Notes: generated from the letters alone by a model not told the origin. A stretch of DNA of 64,000 nucleotides from JdFR-22 sp964534325 (GCA_964534325.1 CAZHOR010000008.1:46538-110537); one strand, 5' to 3'; shown: positions 44,525 through 53,235, numbered from the stretch's first letter. A program made the numbers and translations.

Positions 44525-45271
44525 TCAATAATCCCAGAAAACATCCTCTGAATCGCATTTGGGACAGACGGATGCAGTCAAATAACATTCTCTACCCATA
44601 ATAATATCGAATTGGCTTATATTGAACTCATCTTTCATGACCTGCTCAATCTGGATCTCATCCAGTCTATTTTCCGGTACTACATTGACTTCAAAAATTC
44701 TTCTCTTGAAACTGCCTTTGTAATCACATTTCAGGCATACGATGGGATGCAACTCCTTCACTTCTCTGTCAAGTTTTGATGTCTCTTCTGGTGTGAGTTC
44801 TTTGACCTCCACGGGTTTCAGTATCTTGTGGTCATCAACCAGCTTTATGTCATTCTCCACAAGCCAGTTGATGGCATCGTTCCTGATATCTTCTTCCTTG
44901 AACTCATTCCAGTTGTTCCACATGTCATACTTATCCAGGAGTTGTTTGAACCTCTTGAACGGCTTATTCTTTTTCAATGCGCCCAGGAACTCATTGATCA
45001 GATCTGAGTCCCTCAATCCGTAGGCAAATAGCTCCATAAGCATCTTGTCCTGATGGGGGAGTCTCTCCGGTATAGTCAGGTACCTTCCACTTTTAATTTC
45101 ACTTTCCAGTTCCTCCAGCTTTTCCTCAGCATCAGGGTCAATGTCCTCGTTGATGTTCACTATGGTATTCTCCTCAAGGTCGATGAAAAAGTGGTTATCA
45201 ACATTGCAAAACTCGAAAGCCACTACCAGCTCATCAAAATCCAGATCCAGTTCTATACTATTGTTATCCAT
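44525..45271 (-). CDS. UPF0158-like protein with C-terminal zinc ribbon
   Basis: A 248-residue protein. The N-terminal 140 residues match the UPF0158 pattern: a strand pair FFIDLEENTIVNI, RYLTIPERLPHQDKMLMELF and a helical NKPFKRFKQLLDKYDMWNNWNEF. A C-terminal zinc ribbon uses CLKCDYKG and CPKCDSED. ATG 45271 follows AAGGAGGGG; an upstream start would overlap the SWIM gene stop. UPF0158 has no established function. It ends a run of six minus-strand accessory genes. Confidence 0.72.
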   Translation of the reverse strand: MDNNSIELDLDFDELVVAFEFCNVDNHFFIDLEENTIVNINEDIDPDAEEKLEELESEIKSGRYLTIPERLPHQDKMLMELFAYGLRDSDLINEFLGALKKNKPFKRFKQLLDKYDMWNNWNEFKEEDIRNDAINWLVENDIKLVDDHKILKPVEVKELTPEETSKLDREVKELHPIVCLKCDYKGSFKRRIFEVNVVPENRLDEIQIEQVMKDEFNISQFDIIMGRECYLTASVCPKCDSEDVFWDY

Positions 45272-45305
45272 CTTTAAACCCCTCCTTACCCATTTATACC
45301 TCTTC

Positions 45306-46835
45306 TCACAAATCCGAGAACTCATCCTGAAGGGCTGGACGTTTCGGATAATTATCTCTTATGGACTGAATGTATTTCTTCCATTCTTCAGGTTTTTTCA
45401 ATTCATAAATATAAATGCGCTTTACTTTTCGTGCGTAAGCAGCTGCCTTCCGGTAGGATTTGCGCTCCTTTTTATTGATCTCTCTCTGAACCAATTCTTT
45501 GTAGAATTCCAGAATCTCGTTGGGATAAATATCCGTCAATTTGTCTGCAAATTTCTCCCTGTCCTCGAAGAATCCCCAAACAAAGCTTCTAAAGGGCCCA
45601 GATATATTATCCTCCTTTCTGCCAAGCACGTATTCCAGAACCTTGTTGTATTCCTTTTTATCCCAGTGAACTTTAGCCAGGTCACCTTCTTTTAACTTTT
45701 CCAAGCATTCTGTCTCTATTTGCAGCCAGTCCTCTTTTTTACAGAATTTCTCCAGCTCTTTGTATCTAGAATAACTGGGCCGATCCTCGAACTTGAGCAC
45801 AGCGTACTTCAGAGCTTGGTGGTAGTCCTTATCTCTGTAATAGTTAAACAAAAAATCGATCAGGTCGATGACCCTCCCTTCACCCTTCTCCAATCCTTCT
45901 TTCGCTACTTCAACTGCTTTATCCACATCTTCTTTCCTGTACCAGAACTGAGAAAGGTCGTAGTAGTCCAGCCCATATTTGAGCTTCTTCTGGCGCTCTC
46001 TCAAGTAACTCTCATCATCATTGAGTTTGTCCCGGTATATCTTTATGATCAGGTTATTGTGGCTGTCAAAGCTGTCTTTCTGGAGTTTTTCTATGATGAA
46101 CTCCCATTCTGATCTATCAACGGCGATGTCAAAGAGAGCCTCCATCATCATGTCCTCCAGTCCCGAGTTATCCAATATGTAGTAGTGCAGCAGGTCTCCC
46201 ATAAACTCCATCTTTACGTCATGGGGCAGTTTTCCCTCATTAAACATGGATACGATCTCTTCCAGGTTATTGAACACCAGCTCTTCCTCTTCTTCGGGAC
46301 CGCCGCCGTAGTCACCAAATCTGTCGATGATAGGGTCAATTTCTCTCCACAACTCTTCGAATCTGTGGATATGGATGAATTCACTTTCACTCTCATCTTC
46401 AAGCATCTTCAGAAGTTTGAGCTTCGCATCCCTGTTGGTTCTGATTATCTTTACTATCATCTCTACCAGAGCTCCCGAGGGAACTTCCATCAACTTGTCT
46501 TCAATGGCGGTCAATTTCTGCTCCTCTTCTTTCTTCTCCTGGAGGAACTCCTCTTGTTGGTTCAAAAATTGGTATAGGACGGCGACTACATGCTTGCAGC
46601 ACCAGCCATCGTAAGGACAATCACATCTCCAATTCAATTCTCCATCCGTCCAGACCTTTATGGTGTAATCCCAGCTACCGACCACGGTGGCACAGAGCAT
46701 GTCCCCTTCGAACCACACCCTATCCACCCTACCACTGCGGTAATAATCAACCCCCCTCTCCCACACTGCTTCTGAATCTGCAATACCTTCTACGGTCTCT
46801 TCACTTATATCCTCCAGTCTCATTTGTTCAGCCAT
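45306..46835 (-). CDS. SWIM zinc-finger protein with helical repeats
   Basis: A 509-residue protein. The SWIM finger is at about 69-92 (CDCPYDGWCCKHVVAVLYQF, CxCx(n)CxH), preceded by a strand region. The remainder, about 130-500, is helical, with TPR-like units such as YDLSQFWYRKEDVDKAVEVA and LAKVHWDKKEYNKVLEYVLG. SWIM fingers bind DNA or protein; no catalytic domain is visible. GAGGATA precedes ATG 46835. It lies in a cluster of zinc-binding, uncharacterised genes, which suggests a common function not yet described. Confidence 0.85.
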   Translation of the reverse strand: MAEQMRLEDISEETVEGIADSEAVWERGVDYYRSGRVDRVWFEGDMLCATVVGSWDYTIKVWTDGELNWRCDCPYDGWCCKHVVAVLYQFLNQQEEFLQEKKEEEQKLTAIEDKLMEVPSGALVEMIVKIIRTNRDAKLKLLKMLEDESESEFIHIHRFEELWREIDPIIDRFGDYGGGPEEEEELVFNNLEEIVSMFNEGKLPHDVKMEFMGDLLHYYILDNSGLEDMMMEALFDIAVDRSEWEFIIEKLQKDSFDSHNNLIIKIYRDKLNDDESYLRERQKKLKYGLDYYDLSQFWYRKEDVDKAVEVAKEGLEKGEGRVIDLIDFLFNYYRDKDYHQALKYAVLKFEDRPSYSRYKELEKFCKKEDWLQIETECLEKLKEGDLAKVHWDKKEYNKVLEYVLGRKEDNISGPFRSFVWGFFEDREKFADKLTDIYPNEILEFYKELVQREINKKERKSYRKAAAYARKVKRIYIYELKKPEEWKKYIQSIRDNYPKRPALQDEFSDL

Positions 46836-46860
46836 ACTTTATCCTCATATTTGATGTTTA

Positions 46861-47298
46861 CTACTTTTCAAAACACCAACCCCTTCTCTTAAACTCCCAC
46901 ACATCCTTGAAGGGATATGTGCATTTTATTGCTTCTTGCTGACTCATTTCCCCAGCCTGACCTTTTTTCCAGTCCTTTCTATCCATAGTGCCGAAAACAA
47001 AATAGTCATTACCAATAATGTCCGGTGCATACTGCTCACAGATGTTGACCAGGAGCTTCTCCAGTTCTGATTGTTTGACAATTATCAGGTCGCATCCAGG
47101 ACAATATTTAGTGGATTTATTGAGAGAGAATAAACCTCTGGGATCAATGTGAATGACCAGGCAGAACTTTCTGACTCTCGTTTTGCCCTCACATTTTGGG
47201 CAGCGGGTAAACGCAGAATCAATATAAGGATTCAAGAAAAAATAATGGCGTGCCTCTCTCAGCCTCTCCCGGAGCTTGTCTTTTCCGGATTTTCCCAC
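46861..47298 (-). CDS. Uncharacterised zinc-ribbon protein
   Basis: A 145-residue protein I do not recognise. One zinc ribbon has knuckles CPKC (about residue 33) and CPGC (about 67), then a mixed alpha/beta C-terminal part ending DVWEFKRRGWCFEK. GTG at 47298 is taken as start because GGAGGGT lies 5-6 nt upstream and there is no suitable ATG. It sits 25 nt upstream of the SWIM gene, likely in the same transcript. Confidence 0.7.
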   Translation of the reverse strand: MGKSGKDKLRERLREARHYFFLNPYIDSAFTRCPKCEGKTRVRKFCLVIHIDPRGLFSLNKSTKYCPGCDLIIVKQSELEKLLVNICEQYAPDIIGNDYFVFGTMDRKDWKKGQAGEMSQQEAIKCTYPFKDVWEFKRRGWCFEK

Positions 47299-47349
47299 TA
47301 TAAACCCTCCGTATACTGAAACAGAAAATGTTTTTGTGTAAGATTCTAT

Positions 47350-47838
47350 TTATTTCTGACCCTTATTCTCACGTAGAATCTCCTGGACTTCGGGCGGTAG
47401 ACTCTTTATATCCACTATTAATCCGTTTACCATCACCAAATCAGAAAAAGGACTTCTCTCTTCAACTTGAGCCGTAGAGAATTCCGGGTCCCAGTAACTC
47501 ATTTTGAACATATCCCGGACGGTTTTGGCTTTTTGAGAAGTAGTGCTTTTGGATGTGCCAAAGTAATTGCATATGTCGTCAGCAGTTGCATAAGGATCAG
47601 AACTCCGATCGAAGAGGAAGTTTATCTGGCCCAGAGCGTAAACTGTCGCCGCTGCCCAGATCTCTATCCGACCAGATAGAAATGGAACATTCTTCTTACG
47701 GGCCATCTTCCCTATGAGCTTCTCACACAACTGTTTATACTCTTCATCCAGGTATTCATCACAAAATTCAGCAGTCATGTCGATAAGTTTTTGCTTCTTC
47801 TCTTTTATGCGGGTTTTATCTCTCATAAACATCCCCAT
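47350..47838 (-). CDS. DUF6398-like helical protein
   Basis: A 162-residue protein, mostly helical, with AAATVYALGQINFLFDRSSD, ICNYFGTSKSTTSQKAKTVR and MSYWDPEFST, which fit the DUF6398 pattern; the middle segment resembles a cyclin-like or helix-turn-helix unit. In other genomes I recall this family near SWIM and pRiA4b ORF-3-like genes, as here. The start is uncertain: ATG at 47838, 47832 or 47826. Function unknown. Confidence 0.65.
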   Translation of the reverse strand: MGMFMRDKTRIKEKKQKLIDMTAEFCDEYLDEEYKQLCEKLIGKMARKKNVPFLSGRIEIWAAATVYALGQINFLFDRSSDPYATADDICNYFGTSKSTTSQKAKTVRDMFKMSYWDPEFSTAQVEERSPFSDLVMVNGLIVDIKSLPPEVQEILRENKGQK

Positions 47839-47903
47839 TTCTCTCTCATCTTTAATTATTTATTAATATTAATTTCCCGTCCTTTCTTCCAGCACTGCCA
47901 TTT

Positions 47904-48455
47904 CTAAAAATCAGCCATATAATTGTCACCAAAATTTAATTCCTTTTTAATAATATATTCGACTTCTCTAATGTCTTCCTGGTCTTTATGTCTCTTTTTC
48001 CATTTCTCATGGACAACTTTAAAGTAATCCTGGGGAGCATCGATCACCCAGTCTGCAAACTCGGTTGTCGCACTTTTTTCGAATTTATGAATTCCTTTTA
48101 AAATTCCCAGACAATATCTTTTAGCCTCCATATGCATGGATAGATTTTGATATTTTTCCATTTGATCTATGAAGGGTTCTAATTGTTCTTCGAACATTTC
48201 CCAGGCCCTTTCATTTGGGTCAACGTATCCATATCTCGTCTTTCCAGATTGATCCCATAGTTCTTCGACTTCAATACGATCCAATTCATCAAATACATCT
48301 TCGGCTATTTCGTCAATATCTACGTCACTCAAATAATCTAATGCTATCTTCTCAATCCGCTTTTTAATGTTATTGTCTTCACTCGCCAACCTCTTTAATA
48401 TAATATAGGCGTCTTCTTCGCTTATTTCATCAAGAACATCTCTCTTTTTCGGCAT
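47904..48455 (-). CDS. Uncharacterised acidic helical protein
   Basis: A 183-residue, mostly helical, acidic protein. The core DVFDELDRIEVEELWDQSG, RYGYVDPNERAWEMFEEQL and AKRYCLGILKGIHKFEKSA appears to be a conserved family block that I cannot name, but which I associate with SWIM-containing gene clusters. No motif for catalysis is seen. It is 65 nt upstream of the DUF6398-like gene on the same strand. Confidence 0.65.
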   Translation of the reverse strand: MPKKRDVLDEISEEDAYIILKRLASEDNNIKKRIEKIALDYLSDVDIDEIAEDVFDELDRIEVEELWDQSGKTRYGYVDPNERAWEMFEEQLEPFIDQMEKYQNLSMHMEAKRYCLGILKGIHKFEKSATTEFADWVIDAPQDYFKVVHEKWKKRHKDQEDIREVEYIIKKELNFGDNYMADF

Positions 48456-48536
48456 ATAACCACATCTATTGTAGAATTTGTTATTTCCTCTTATTGGGAT
48501 TGGGATTGAGAGCTCTATCTATACCATCATGAAGAC

Positions 48537-48725
48537 TTACTTTAAAACGTCTATATCACTTGCAGGAGTGTTTTTCCCTTCAACGACTGACCCGAAAATG
48601 TAAACTTCCGCTTTTCCGAGCAAACCTTCAGCAAGCTCTTTGATCAACCTGGCATACTCCATGTAATTCTCAAAATATTTTCTTTCTTCCTCGGCTGTTT
48701 GAGCAATGATATCAAAAAAGCTCAT
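48537..48725 (-). pseudogene. Truncated MNT-type nucleotidyltransferase
   Basis: A 62-residue frame with a complete nucleotidyltransferase motif GS-X10-DXD (Gly45, Ser46, Asp57, Asp59) that stops three residues after the second aspartate. Normal family members continue 40-80 residues with a third carboxylate. Other frames beyond the stop show no clear continuation, so the gene seems truncated by deletion rather than by a single frameshift. It lies inside the accessory cluster, 15 nt downstream of the pRiA4b ORF-3-like gene. Confidence 0.65.
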
Positions 48726-48740
48726 AATTTCTGATAATCG

Positions 48741-49391
48741 CTAAAGATTATGTCCGTAGGCACACATCCCTACCCGGGGAGAGTTGACCACAGGCAGGAG
48801 CATTTCTTCACCGCACTCGTGTTCTTTAGCACAGCTATCGCAAAGCCATCCTTCATCATCCCAGATACACACTGCGCACACCCACTTGGCAGCGCTTCCG
48901 CACTCACAATTTATTTCAGGAGGCTTATTTCTGGCGAGAACCCTGATCTTCTGATCCAGTTTACCCTCTCTTTCTGAAACAACCTTTAAGCCCAGTTCAG
49001 TGGTAGTTCCAAAGTCGTACTGGTAAAAGAATTCCATTCCGGGAATGAGCATCTTGTCCAAGGATATGTTCATACTCCTATCCCCCACATCAACCACCTG
49101 GGAGAAATAAGGAGTGCCCTCGATGCTGAATGCACTCAAGTGCCCACAGCATTCCAGCCAGGTATCTCTCAGAAAGTTGTCAACATCTTTGAGTTTTGCA
49201 CTACCATTCACTTCAATGTGCATCCAGTATTCGGGTAGGTACAGCCCATCCACTGCAAGATGGAAAACCCTGCTTTTCCCTTTGCTTTTCTCACCCGCGT
49301 CCTTCTGCTTGCACGCCTTCAGGTGGTTTAGCATTCCTGCCTTACTGTAAACACCACCACAAAGATAACACTCTCCAGGGATATACGCCAT
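48741..49391 (-). CDS. pRiA4b ORF-3-like protein with zinc-binding ends
   Basis: A 216-residue protein. N-terminal C2H-type finger CYLCGGVYSKAGMLNHLKAC; central region LKDVDNFLRDTWLECCGHLS and EFFYQYDFGTTTELGLKVVS match the pRiA4b ORF-3 domain; the C-terminal part has CECGSAAKWVCAVC and CDSCAKEHECG zinc knuckles. The domain is sometimes labelled a transposon passenger, but no transposase is near. GAGGTTAA precedes the ATG. It starts the minus-strand cluster. Confidence 0.78.
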   Translation of the reverse strand: MAYIPGECYLCGGVYSKAGMLNHLKACKQKDAGEKSKGKSRVFHLAVDGLYLPEYWMHIEVNGSAKLKDVDNFLRDTWLECCGHLSAFSIEGTPYFSQVVDVGDRSMNISLDKMLIPGMEFFYQYDFGTTTELGLKVVSEREGKLDQKIRVLARNKPPEINCECGSAAKWVCAVCIWDDEGWLCDSCAKEHECGEEMLLPVVNSPRVGMCAYGHNL

Positions 49392-49501
49392 CAGCTTAAC
49401 CTCATCTATTCACTAAAACACCCAATATATAAATTTTACAAAAAATTCCAGTCATCCGCTAAAACTGAAGCGAAAATCCTCAACTAAAGTTTTCGGCATA
49501 G

Positions 49502-49915
49502 TTAAGATTTGTACTTCTCCGCGATCCTCTTACCCCTCTCCAGAGCCATCAATTTCTCTCTGTAACTCTTGTGGTAACTTATCCGATGCTTTAAGTCATC
49601 CCACAACTTTCTCCAGTAGTAAAAGTATTCCGATATCTCGATTTCATCACCGAAAACGACAGTATAGTTCTCCATAATTGATGCCTTAACCTTGAGGGGG
49701 AGAAGCTCAAATATCCTGAGATCATAGACTGAACTCACCCTGGTGAATAGCTCCTTTAAGATGGATATATTCTTTCTCTCATCCCTTGTCCTGGTGATAA
49801 CAGCAATATCTATATCTGAGCCTTCTCTGTACTCGCCGGAAACATAAGAGCCGAATAATACGACTTCATACTTCGCCAATGGCTTTAGGTCTTCCTTAAT
49901 CTGGTCCCAGCTCAT
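49502..49915 (-). CDS. mntA: MNT nucleotidyltransferase (antitoxin of HEPN-MNT pair)
   Basis: A 137-residue protein with the motif GS-X10-DXD (Gly22, Ser23, Asp34, Asp36 from ATG 49915), FDLRIFELLPLKVK-like region (here YDLRIFELLPLKVK) and a basic C-terminal helix. MNT partners neutralise HEPN toxins by adenylylating the toxin tyrosine. It overlaps the HEPN gene end by 20 nt, so the pair is translated together. A start at 49930 is the alternative. Confidence 0.87.
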   Translation of the reverse strand: MSWDQIKEDLKPLAKYEVVLFGSYVSGEYREGSDIDIAVITRTRDERKNISILKELFTRVSSVYDLRIFELLPLKVKASIMENYTVVFGDEIEISEYFYYWRKLWDDLKHRISYHKSYREKLMALERGKRIAEKYKS

Positions 49916-50297
49916 CAAGAACGCCCTCAACCCGCTCTATAAAGGTGAATAAAGCCTCTCGTACCTCATCTATCGACTCCAGAACCAGAGTTTTGTCAAC
50001 TCCGTTATACCTGTGGACTATCCAGTTCCTGAGTCCATTGCACATTTTTAATGAATCTGATAGGTTGCTATCTATGATACCCATTTCAGTTAGAGTTTCA
50101 ATGTTGTGGTAGTCATCTTCAACTTTCTTACCCAGATCTTTGACCAGCATGGCAATAATATCCATAGCGGCCTCAATAGATGTGTGTAAATTGTAAAAAG
50201 TTCCGCTTACCTCTATAGGATGTTCAGGTTTGGTTGGTAACTGTTCGAACGCCTCAACGATATACTCTATCTTTTCTCTGTACCTCTCGGCTCTCAT
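49896..50297 (-). CDS. hepT: HEPN-domain toxin (HepT/DUF86 family)
   Basis: A 133-residue all-helical protein with the HEPN ribonuclease motif R-X4-H-X-Y (Arg90, His95, Tyr97; RNWIVHRY). Tyr97 is the residue normally modified by the MNT partner. The order HEPN then MNT with overlap matches known HepT-MntA toxin-antitoxin modules. It lies between the accessory cluster and cobY. Confidence 0.88.
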   Translation of the reverse strand: MRAERYREKIEYIVEAFEQLPTKPEHPIEVSGTFYNLHTSIEAAMDIIAMLVKDLGKKVEDDYHNIETLTEMGIIDSNLSDSLKMCNGLRNWIVHRYNGVDKTLVLESIDEVREALFTFIERVEGVLDELGPD

Positions 50298-50417
50298 AAC
50301 TGATTATTATAGATTGTTACAAGTTATATTTTTCTTTCGGAGATAGAAGACAGGAGACGAGGAGACATGACACAACATAAGAATAAATTAAAGTGGTGAA
50401 CTTGGGTAGTGAAACAA

Positions 50418-50966
50418 ATGACTCTCAAAATAATAATGGCAGGCGGTAAATCCAACAGAATGGGTGAAGAAAAGCCGGTATTAAAGGTGAACGGAACTCC
50501 CATAGTGTTGAGAGTCTATAACGCATGTCAGGAAGCATATGTTGCGGTCAGCAGGCATACACCTGAAACCAAAAAGCTCTGCACGGAGAACAACCTTCCG
50601 GTTATTGAGACACCGGGGAAGGGTTATGTGGAAGACATTAAATGGTTGCTTGAGGAGTACGGGCCATTCGTGAGTATAACAAGTGACATACCATTTATTA
50701 CCGGGAAAGACTTGACAGAGATCGACAAATACTTCAGAAAGCACCCGGTAAGCTTGGTAGGGTATATATCAAAGGAAGATGTCCCTGAAGAGGCAAATCC
50801 TAAGGTCTACATGGGCAAGTGCATCGTAGGCATAAATACCGTATCTTGCGGAAAAGAAGAGTTTTTCAAACTCTCGAATCCATATCTCGCCTTCAACGTC
50901 AACTCTCAGCACGATCTGTCTGTGGCCAATAAGTGGGCAAAAGAGCTGGACCCGGATCTCTATTAG
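50418..50966 (+). CDS. cobY: Adenosylcobinamide-phosphate guanylyltransferase, archaeal type
   Basis: A 182-residue nucleotidyltransferase of the GT-A fold: IIMAGGKSNRMGEEKPVLKV at the start, SITSDIPFITGKDL with the metal-binding Asp, and NVNSQHDLSVAN near the end. CobY replaces the bacterial CobU in archaea and lacks kinase activity. ATG 50418 is preferred, GTG 50409 is possible. It converges on cbiZ with a 20-nt gap. The cofactor-guanylyltransferase family (MobA) is the alternative, but length and corrinoid neighbours favour CobY. Confidence 0.87.
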   Translation: MTLKIIMAGGKSNRMGEEKPVLKVNGTPIVLRVYNACQEAYVAVSRHTPETKKLCTENNLPVIETPGKGYVEDIKWLLEEYGPFVSITSDIPFITGKDLTEIDKYFRKHPVSLVGYISKEDVPEEANPKVYMGKCIVGINTVSCGKEEFFKLSNPYLAFNVNSQHDLSVANKWAKELDPDLY

Positions 50967-50986
50967 TGCTTGGCGTATTACAGCGT

Positions 50987-51592
50987 TTAACCAGGACTGT
51001 TTTCCCATTTTTGAAGGCTCTCTCTCAGGGCTTCGTCTACCGCTTTACCGATGTGGTAGCCAATTTCTGTAGCGGTCCCGGCCCAGTCGAGGTCACCTTC
51101 TTTGCTGAACACACCTATTCCATCGCTGGTCGTGCCCGTCGCATTGTATTGCTCCAGTATGACCCTGGTCTTCACTTCTGTAGCCACCATTATTGTGTTA
51201 ACCATCCCGTTCAGGGTTAGGCCCTCGTTTATCAGAATAGCAATGTTTACAGTTCCTGGAGACTCATTGAATCTGCTAAATTTGGTCTCTCCGGCGATAC
51301 TGGGGTTATTAACACCTGCGGTCAAATAGACTTCTACACAACCCCTTTTTGAATAACTGAGGACTTCAGGAATATCCACGGCTGTCATGAACCCCACATG
51401 TCTTTCAAGGCTATTGTTTTCCTCAAATCTAATGCAGTCCTCTCTGTGGTCGCCAGAGTAATCCTTGTCCACATACATAAAGAAGAATCCATTGGCTTTG
51501 GTGAATCCGCCGTTATGTGCTGACGAAGCAATTGCCTGCATTTCTTCATCAAAAGATTTAACAAAATTCTTTTCAACAAAGAATTCGGCCAT
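50987..51592 (-). CDS. cbiZ: Adenosylcobinamide amidohydrolase
   Basis: A 201-residue protein of the CbiZ family. Signatures are ASSAHNGGFTKANGFFF-region, MVNTIMVATEVKTRVILEQ and ATGTTSDGIGVFSKEG. CbiZ hydrolyses adenosylcobinamide to adenosylcobyric acid so that scavenged cobinamide can re-enter the pathway at CbiB; this is the archaeal salvage route. ATG 51592 starts one base after the cobT stop, so the two genes are coupled. Its presence implies import of incomplete corrinoids, in line with the surface genes. Confidence 0.88.
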   Translation of the reverse strand: MAEFFVEKNFVKSFDEEMQAIASSAHNGGFTKANGFFFMYVDKDYSGDHREDCIRFEENNSLERHVGFMTAVDIPEVLSYSKRGCVEVYLTAGVNNPSIAGETKFSRFNESPGTVNIAILINEGLTLNGMVNTIMVATEVKTRVILEQYNATGTTSDGIGVFSKEGDLDWAGTATEIGYHIGKAVDEALRESLQKWENSPG

Positions 51593-51593
51593 C

Positions 51594-52595
51594 TTATCCC
51601 TTATGTTCTTCCTGCAACCTTTGATAGAGCTTTTCAACTTCTTGGAATACATCGTCCTCTGAAAATCCTTTCTTTTTGGCCATGTAGACACTGCCCCCGG
51701 CTCCTGCTCCCTCTTTGACGTAGCCCTCCTCGTAATCCCTTAGGCCTCTATAATTTGAGTGGCTGAAGTCGAGCATGGCGGTATGGTAATTTACACCGAT
51801 TTGCTCTGCAGTATCCTTGAAACTGGCAGATCCGTCCTCAACGATGTATTTTGTGGTAGCTATTTCAATTTTAGATACGTCTTCACCCATAGCCTTGAGC
51901 ATGGCAGCTACCGCCAGCAATTGAGTTCCACCTGCCAGCACCACTTTTTTGTTGAGACCAAGAGACAATCCCAAAACTGTAGCAAGCATGGGATCCCCAA
52001 ACTCCTCTAAACCTCTCAATGGTTTTTGTGAAAGATCGATCATCCCTGTCCTCTCGAAACCTTCGCCAATTACTTTATCTTTTACTTCTTGAGGGTTCTG
52101 AGGAGAGGCAGAGCTGGTATTCGCATCGTACCCCAGAGCCCTTAATACTGCCTGAGCTGTAGTGGTCCCACCCGGAGTGCTCTCCCCGATCACTATTTTA
52201 TTCAATTCCAGTTTGTCCAATTCTCTTCCCAGCGATTTTGCTCTTTCTATTATGTTGCTGGCGTTTGGTACAGCTTTTTCTGTACGGAAATCTTTGCCAG
52301 CATCTTCTGAAACAAAAATGTGGGGGAGGGCAGGCGGTAGGTATGACCCTCCTCTCACCGCCATACAAGAGAAATCTGTCAGTTGGTAGCAGGCTTTGGT
52401 TATTATGGCTGGTGTGGGGTGCCCTTCAGGAGTTACGGGAATCTCTTCTATGCTCACCGGCTTATCCATCATAATGTACTCTACATCTGCCAGAGGAGTG
52501 AATTTGGTGAGCTCTGGAGAAGCTCCCGCCATGGATATCGATGGTATGGTTGCGATATCGGTGTTCCCCAGAACTATCAGCATGAGGTCGGACAT
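51594..52595 (-). CDS. cobT: CobT-like nicotinate-nucleotide:base phosphoribosyltransferase
   Basis: A 333-residue protein of the archaeal CobT-like family. Visible segments are KIVIGESTPGGTTTAQAVL, GDPMLATVLGLSLGL and VVLAGGTQLLAVAAMLKAMG. The bacterial enzyme makes alpha-ribazole phosphate for CobS; archaeal family members are assigned the same role. No strong ribosome binding site precedes ATG 52595. It is upstream of cbiZ and probably co-transcribed with it. Confidence 0.88.
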   Translation of the reverse strand: MSDLMLIVLGNTDIATIPSISMAGASPELTKFTPLADVEYIMMDKPVSIEEIPVTPEGHPTPAIITKACYQLTDFSCMAVRGGSYLPPALPHIFVSEDAGKDFRTEKAVPNASNIIERAKSLGRELDKLELNKIVIGESTPGGTTTAQAVLRALGYDANTSSASPQNPQEVKDKVIGEGFERTGMIDLSQKPLRGLEEFGDPMLATVLGLSLGLNKKVVLAGGTQLLAVAAMLKAMGEDVSKIEIATTKYIVEDGSASFKDTAEQIGVNYHTAMLDFSHSNYRGLRDYEEGYVKEGAGAGGSVYMAKKKGFSEDDVFQEVEKLYQRLQEEHKG

Positions 52596-52629
52596 AACTA
52601 TTCTTAAGGAGGTCCATTTAAATTAGTTG

Positions 52630-53235
52630 TCATCGGCCTGTTAAGATCAGAAAGAACTCGATGACAGTTTCTCGAAGCTCTCCATTTTTATCGTTGTATC
52701 TGATCTCGTTGAGGACATCTATCATGGTCATAGTAATTTCGTCTTCGATGTCGTCTCCTATTTCTTCATCTTCCACATTGAGCCCCAATTGATCGTACTT
52801 TCTTGCAATATTCCCGATTATTCCTATCCCTATCAAGTTGGCCAAGTTAAGGAGAAAATGTAATCTGTTATCGTCCATCTCATGCTCCTGTTTTTGTTCC
52901 TCTCCATCTTTGCCGAAAATCAGTACAGAGCGGGCACCGATGATAAACGAGTTTACAACGACGCTGTTCATATCAGCATTCTCAATGTTTACCACACACA
53001 TCTTCAACAAATCGTAAGATGATTTTGAGGAGAATGAAGATGCAAATGTATTTAGAGCTTTAATGTACTGGTGGTCATCAGGCTGGATCATTCTTTCTAG
53101 GAAAGAGTCTTTGTCTACATCATTTTCAACTATTTTGTGTAACCCCAATTCAGAATAACATTTATTGCAGATCGTTAGTCCATAATAATCTTTTACCCTG
53201 CTCCGGTTCTCTCCACATTTAAAACATTCGGACAT
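52630..53235 (-). CDS. Uncharacterised protein with N-terminal zinc knuckle
   Basis: A 201-residue protein I do not recognise. The first 30 residues form a four-cysteine zinc ribbon (CFKCGENRSR, CNKCYSELG); the rest is helical with an acidic, low-complexity segment EDEEIGDDIEDE. The start at 53235 is preferred because the zinc ribbon begins there and a TATA-like TTTTTATATA lies about 28 nt upstream, fitting a leaderless message. It is divergent from the deoxyhypusine synthase gene. Confidence 0.7.
   Translation of the reverse strand: MSECFKCGENRSRVKDYYGLTICNKCYSELGLHKIVENDVDKDSFLERMIQPDDHQYIKALNTFASSFSSKSSYDLLKMCVVNIENADMNSVVVNSFIIGARSVLIFGKDGEEQKQEHEMDDNRLHFLLNLANLIGIGIIGNIARKYDQLGLNVEDEEIGDDIEDEITMTMIDVLNEIRYNDKNGELRETVIEFFLILTGR

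Noticed and set aside
48741..49391. pRiA4b ORF-3-like domain as evidence of an insertion sequence.
   Set aside because: No transposase, terminal inverted repeats or target duplications are visible around it; the label reflects where the family was first seen.
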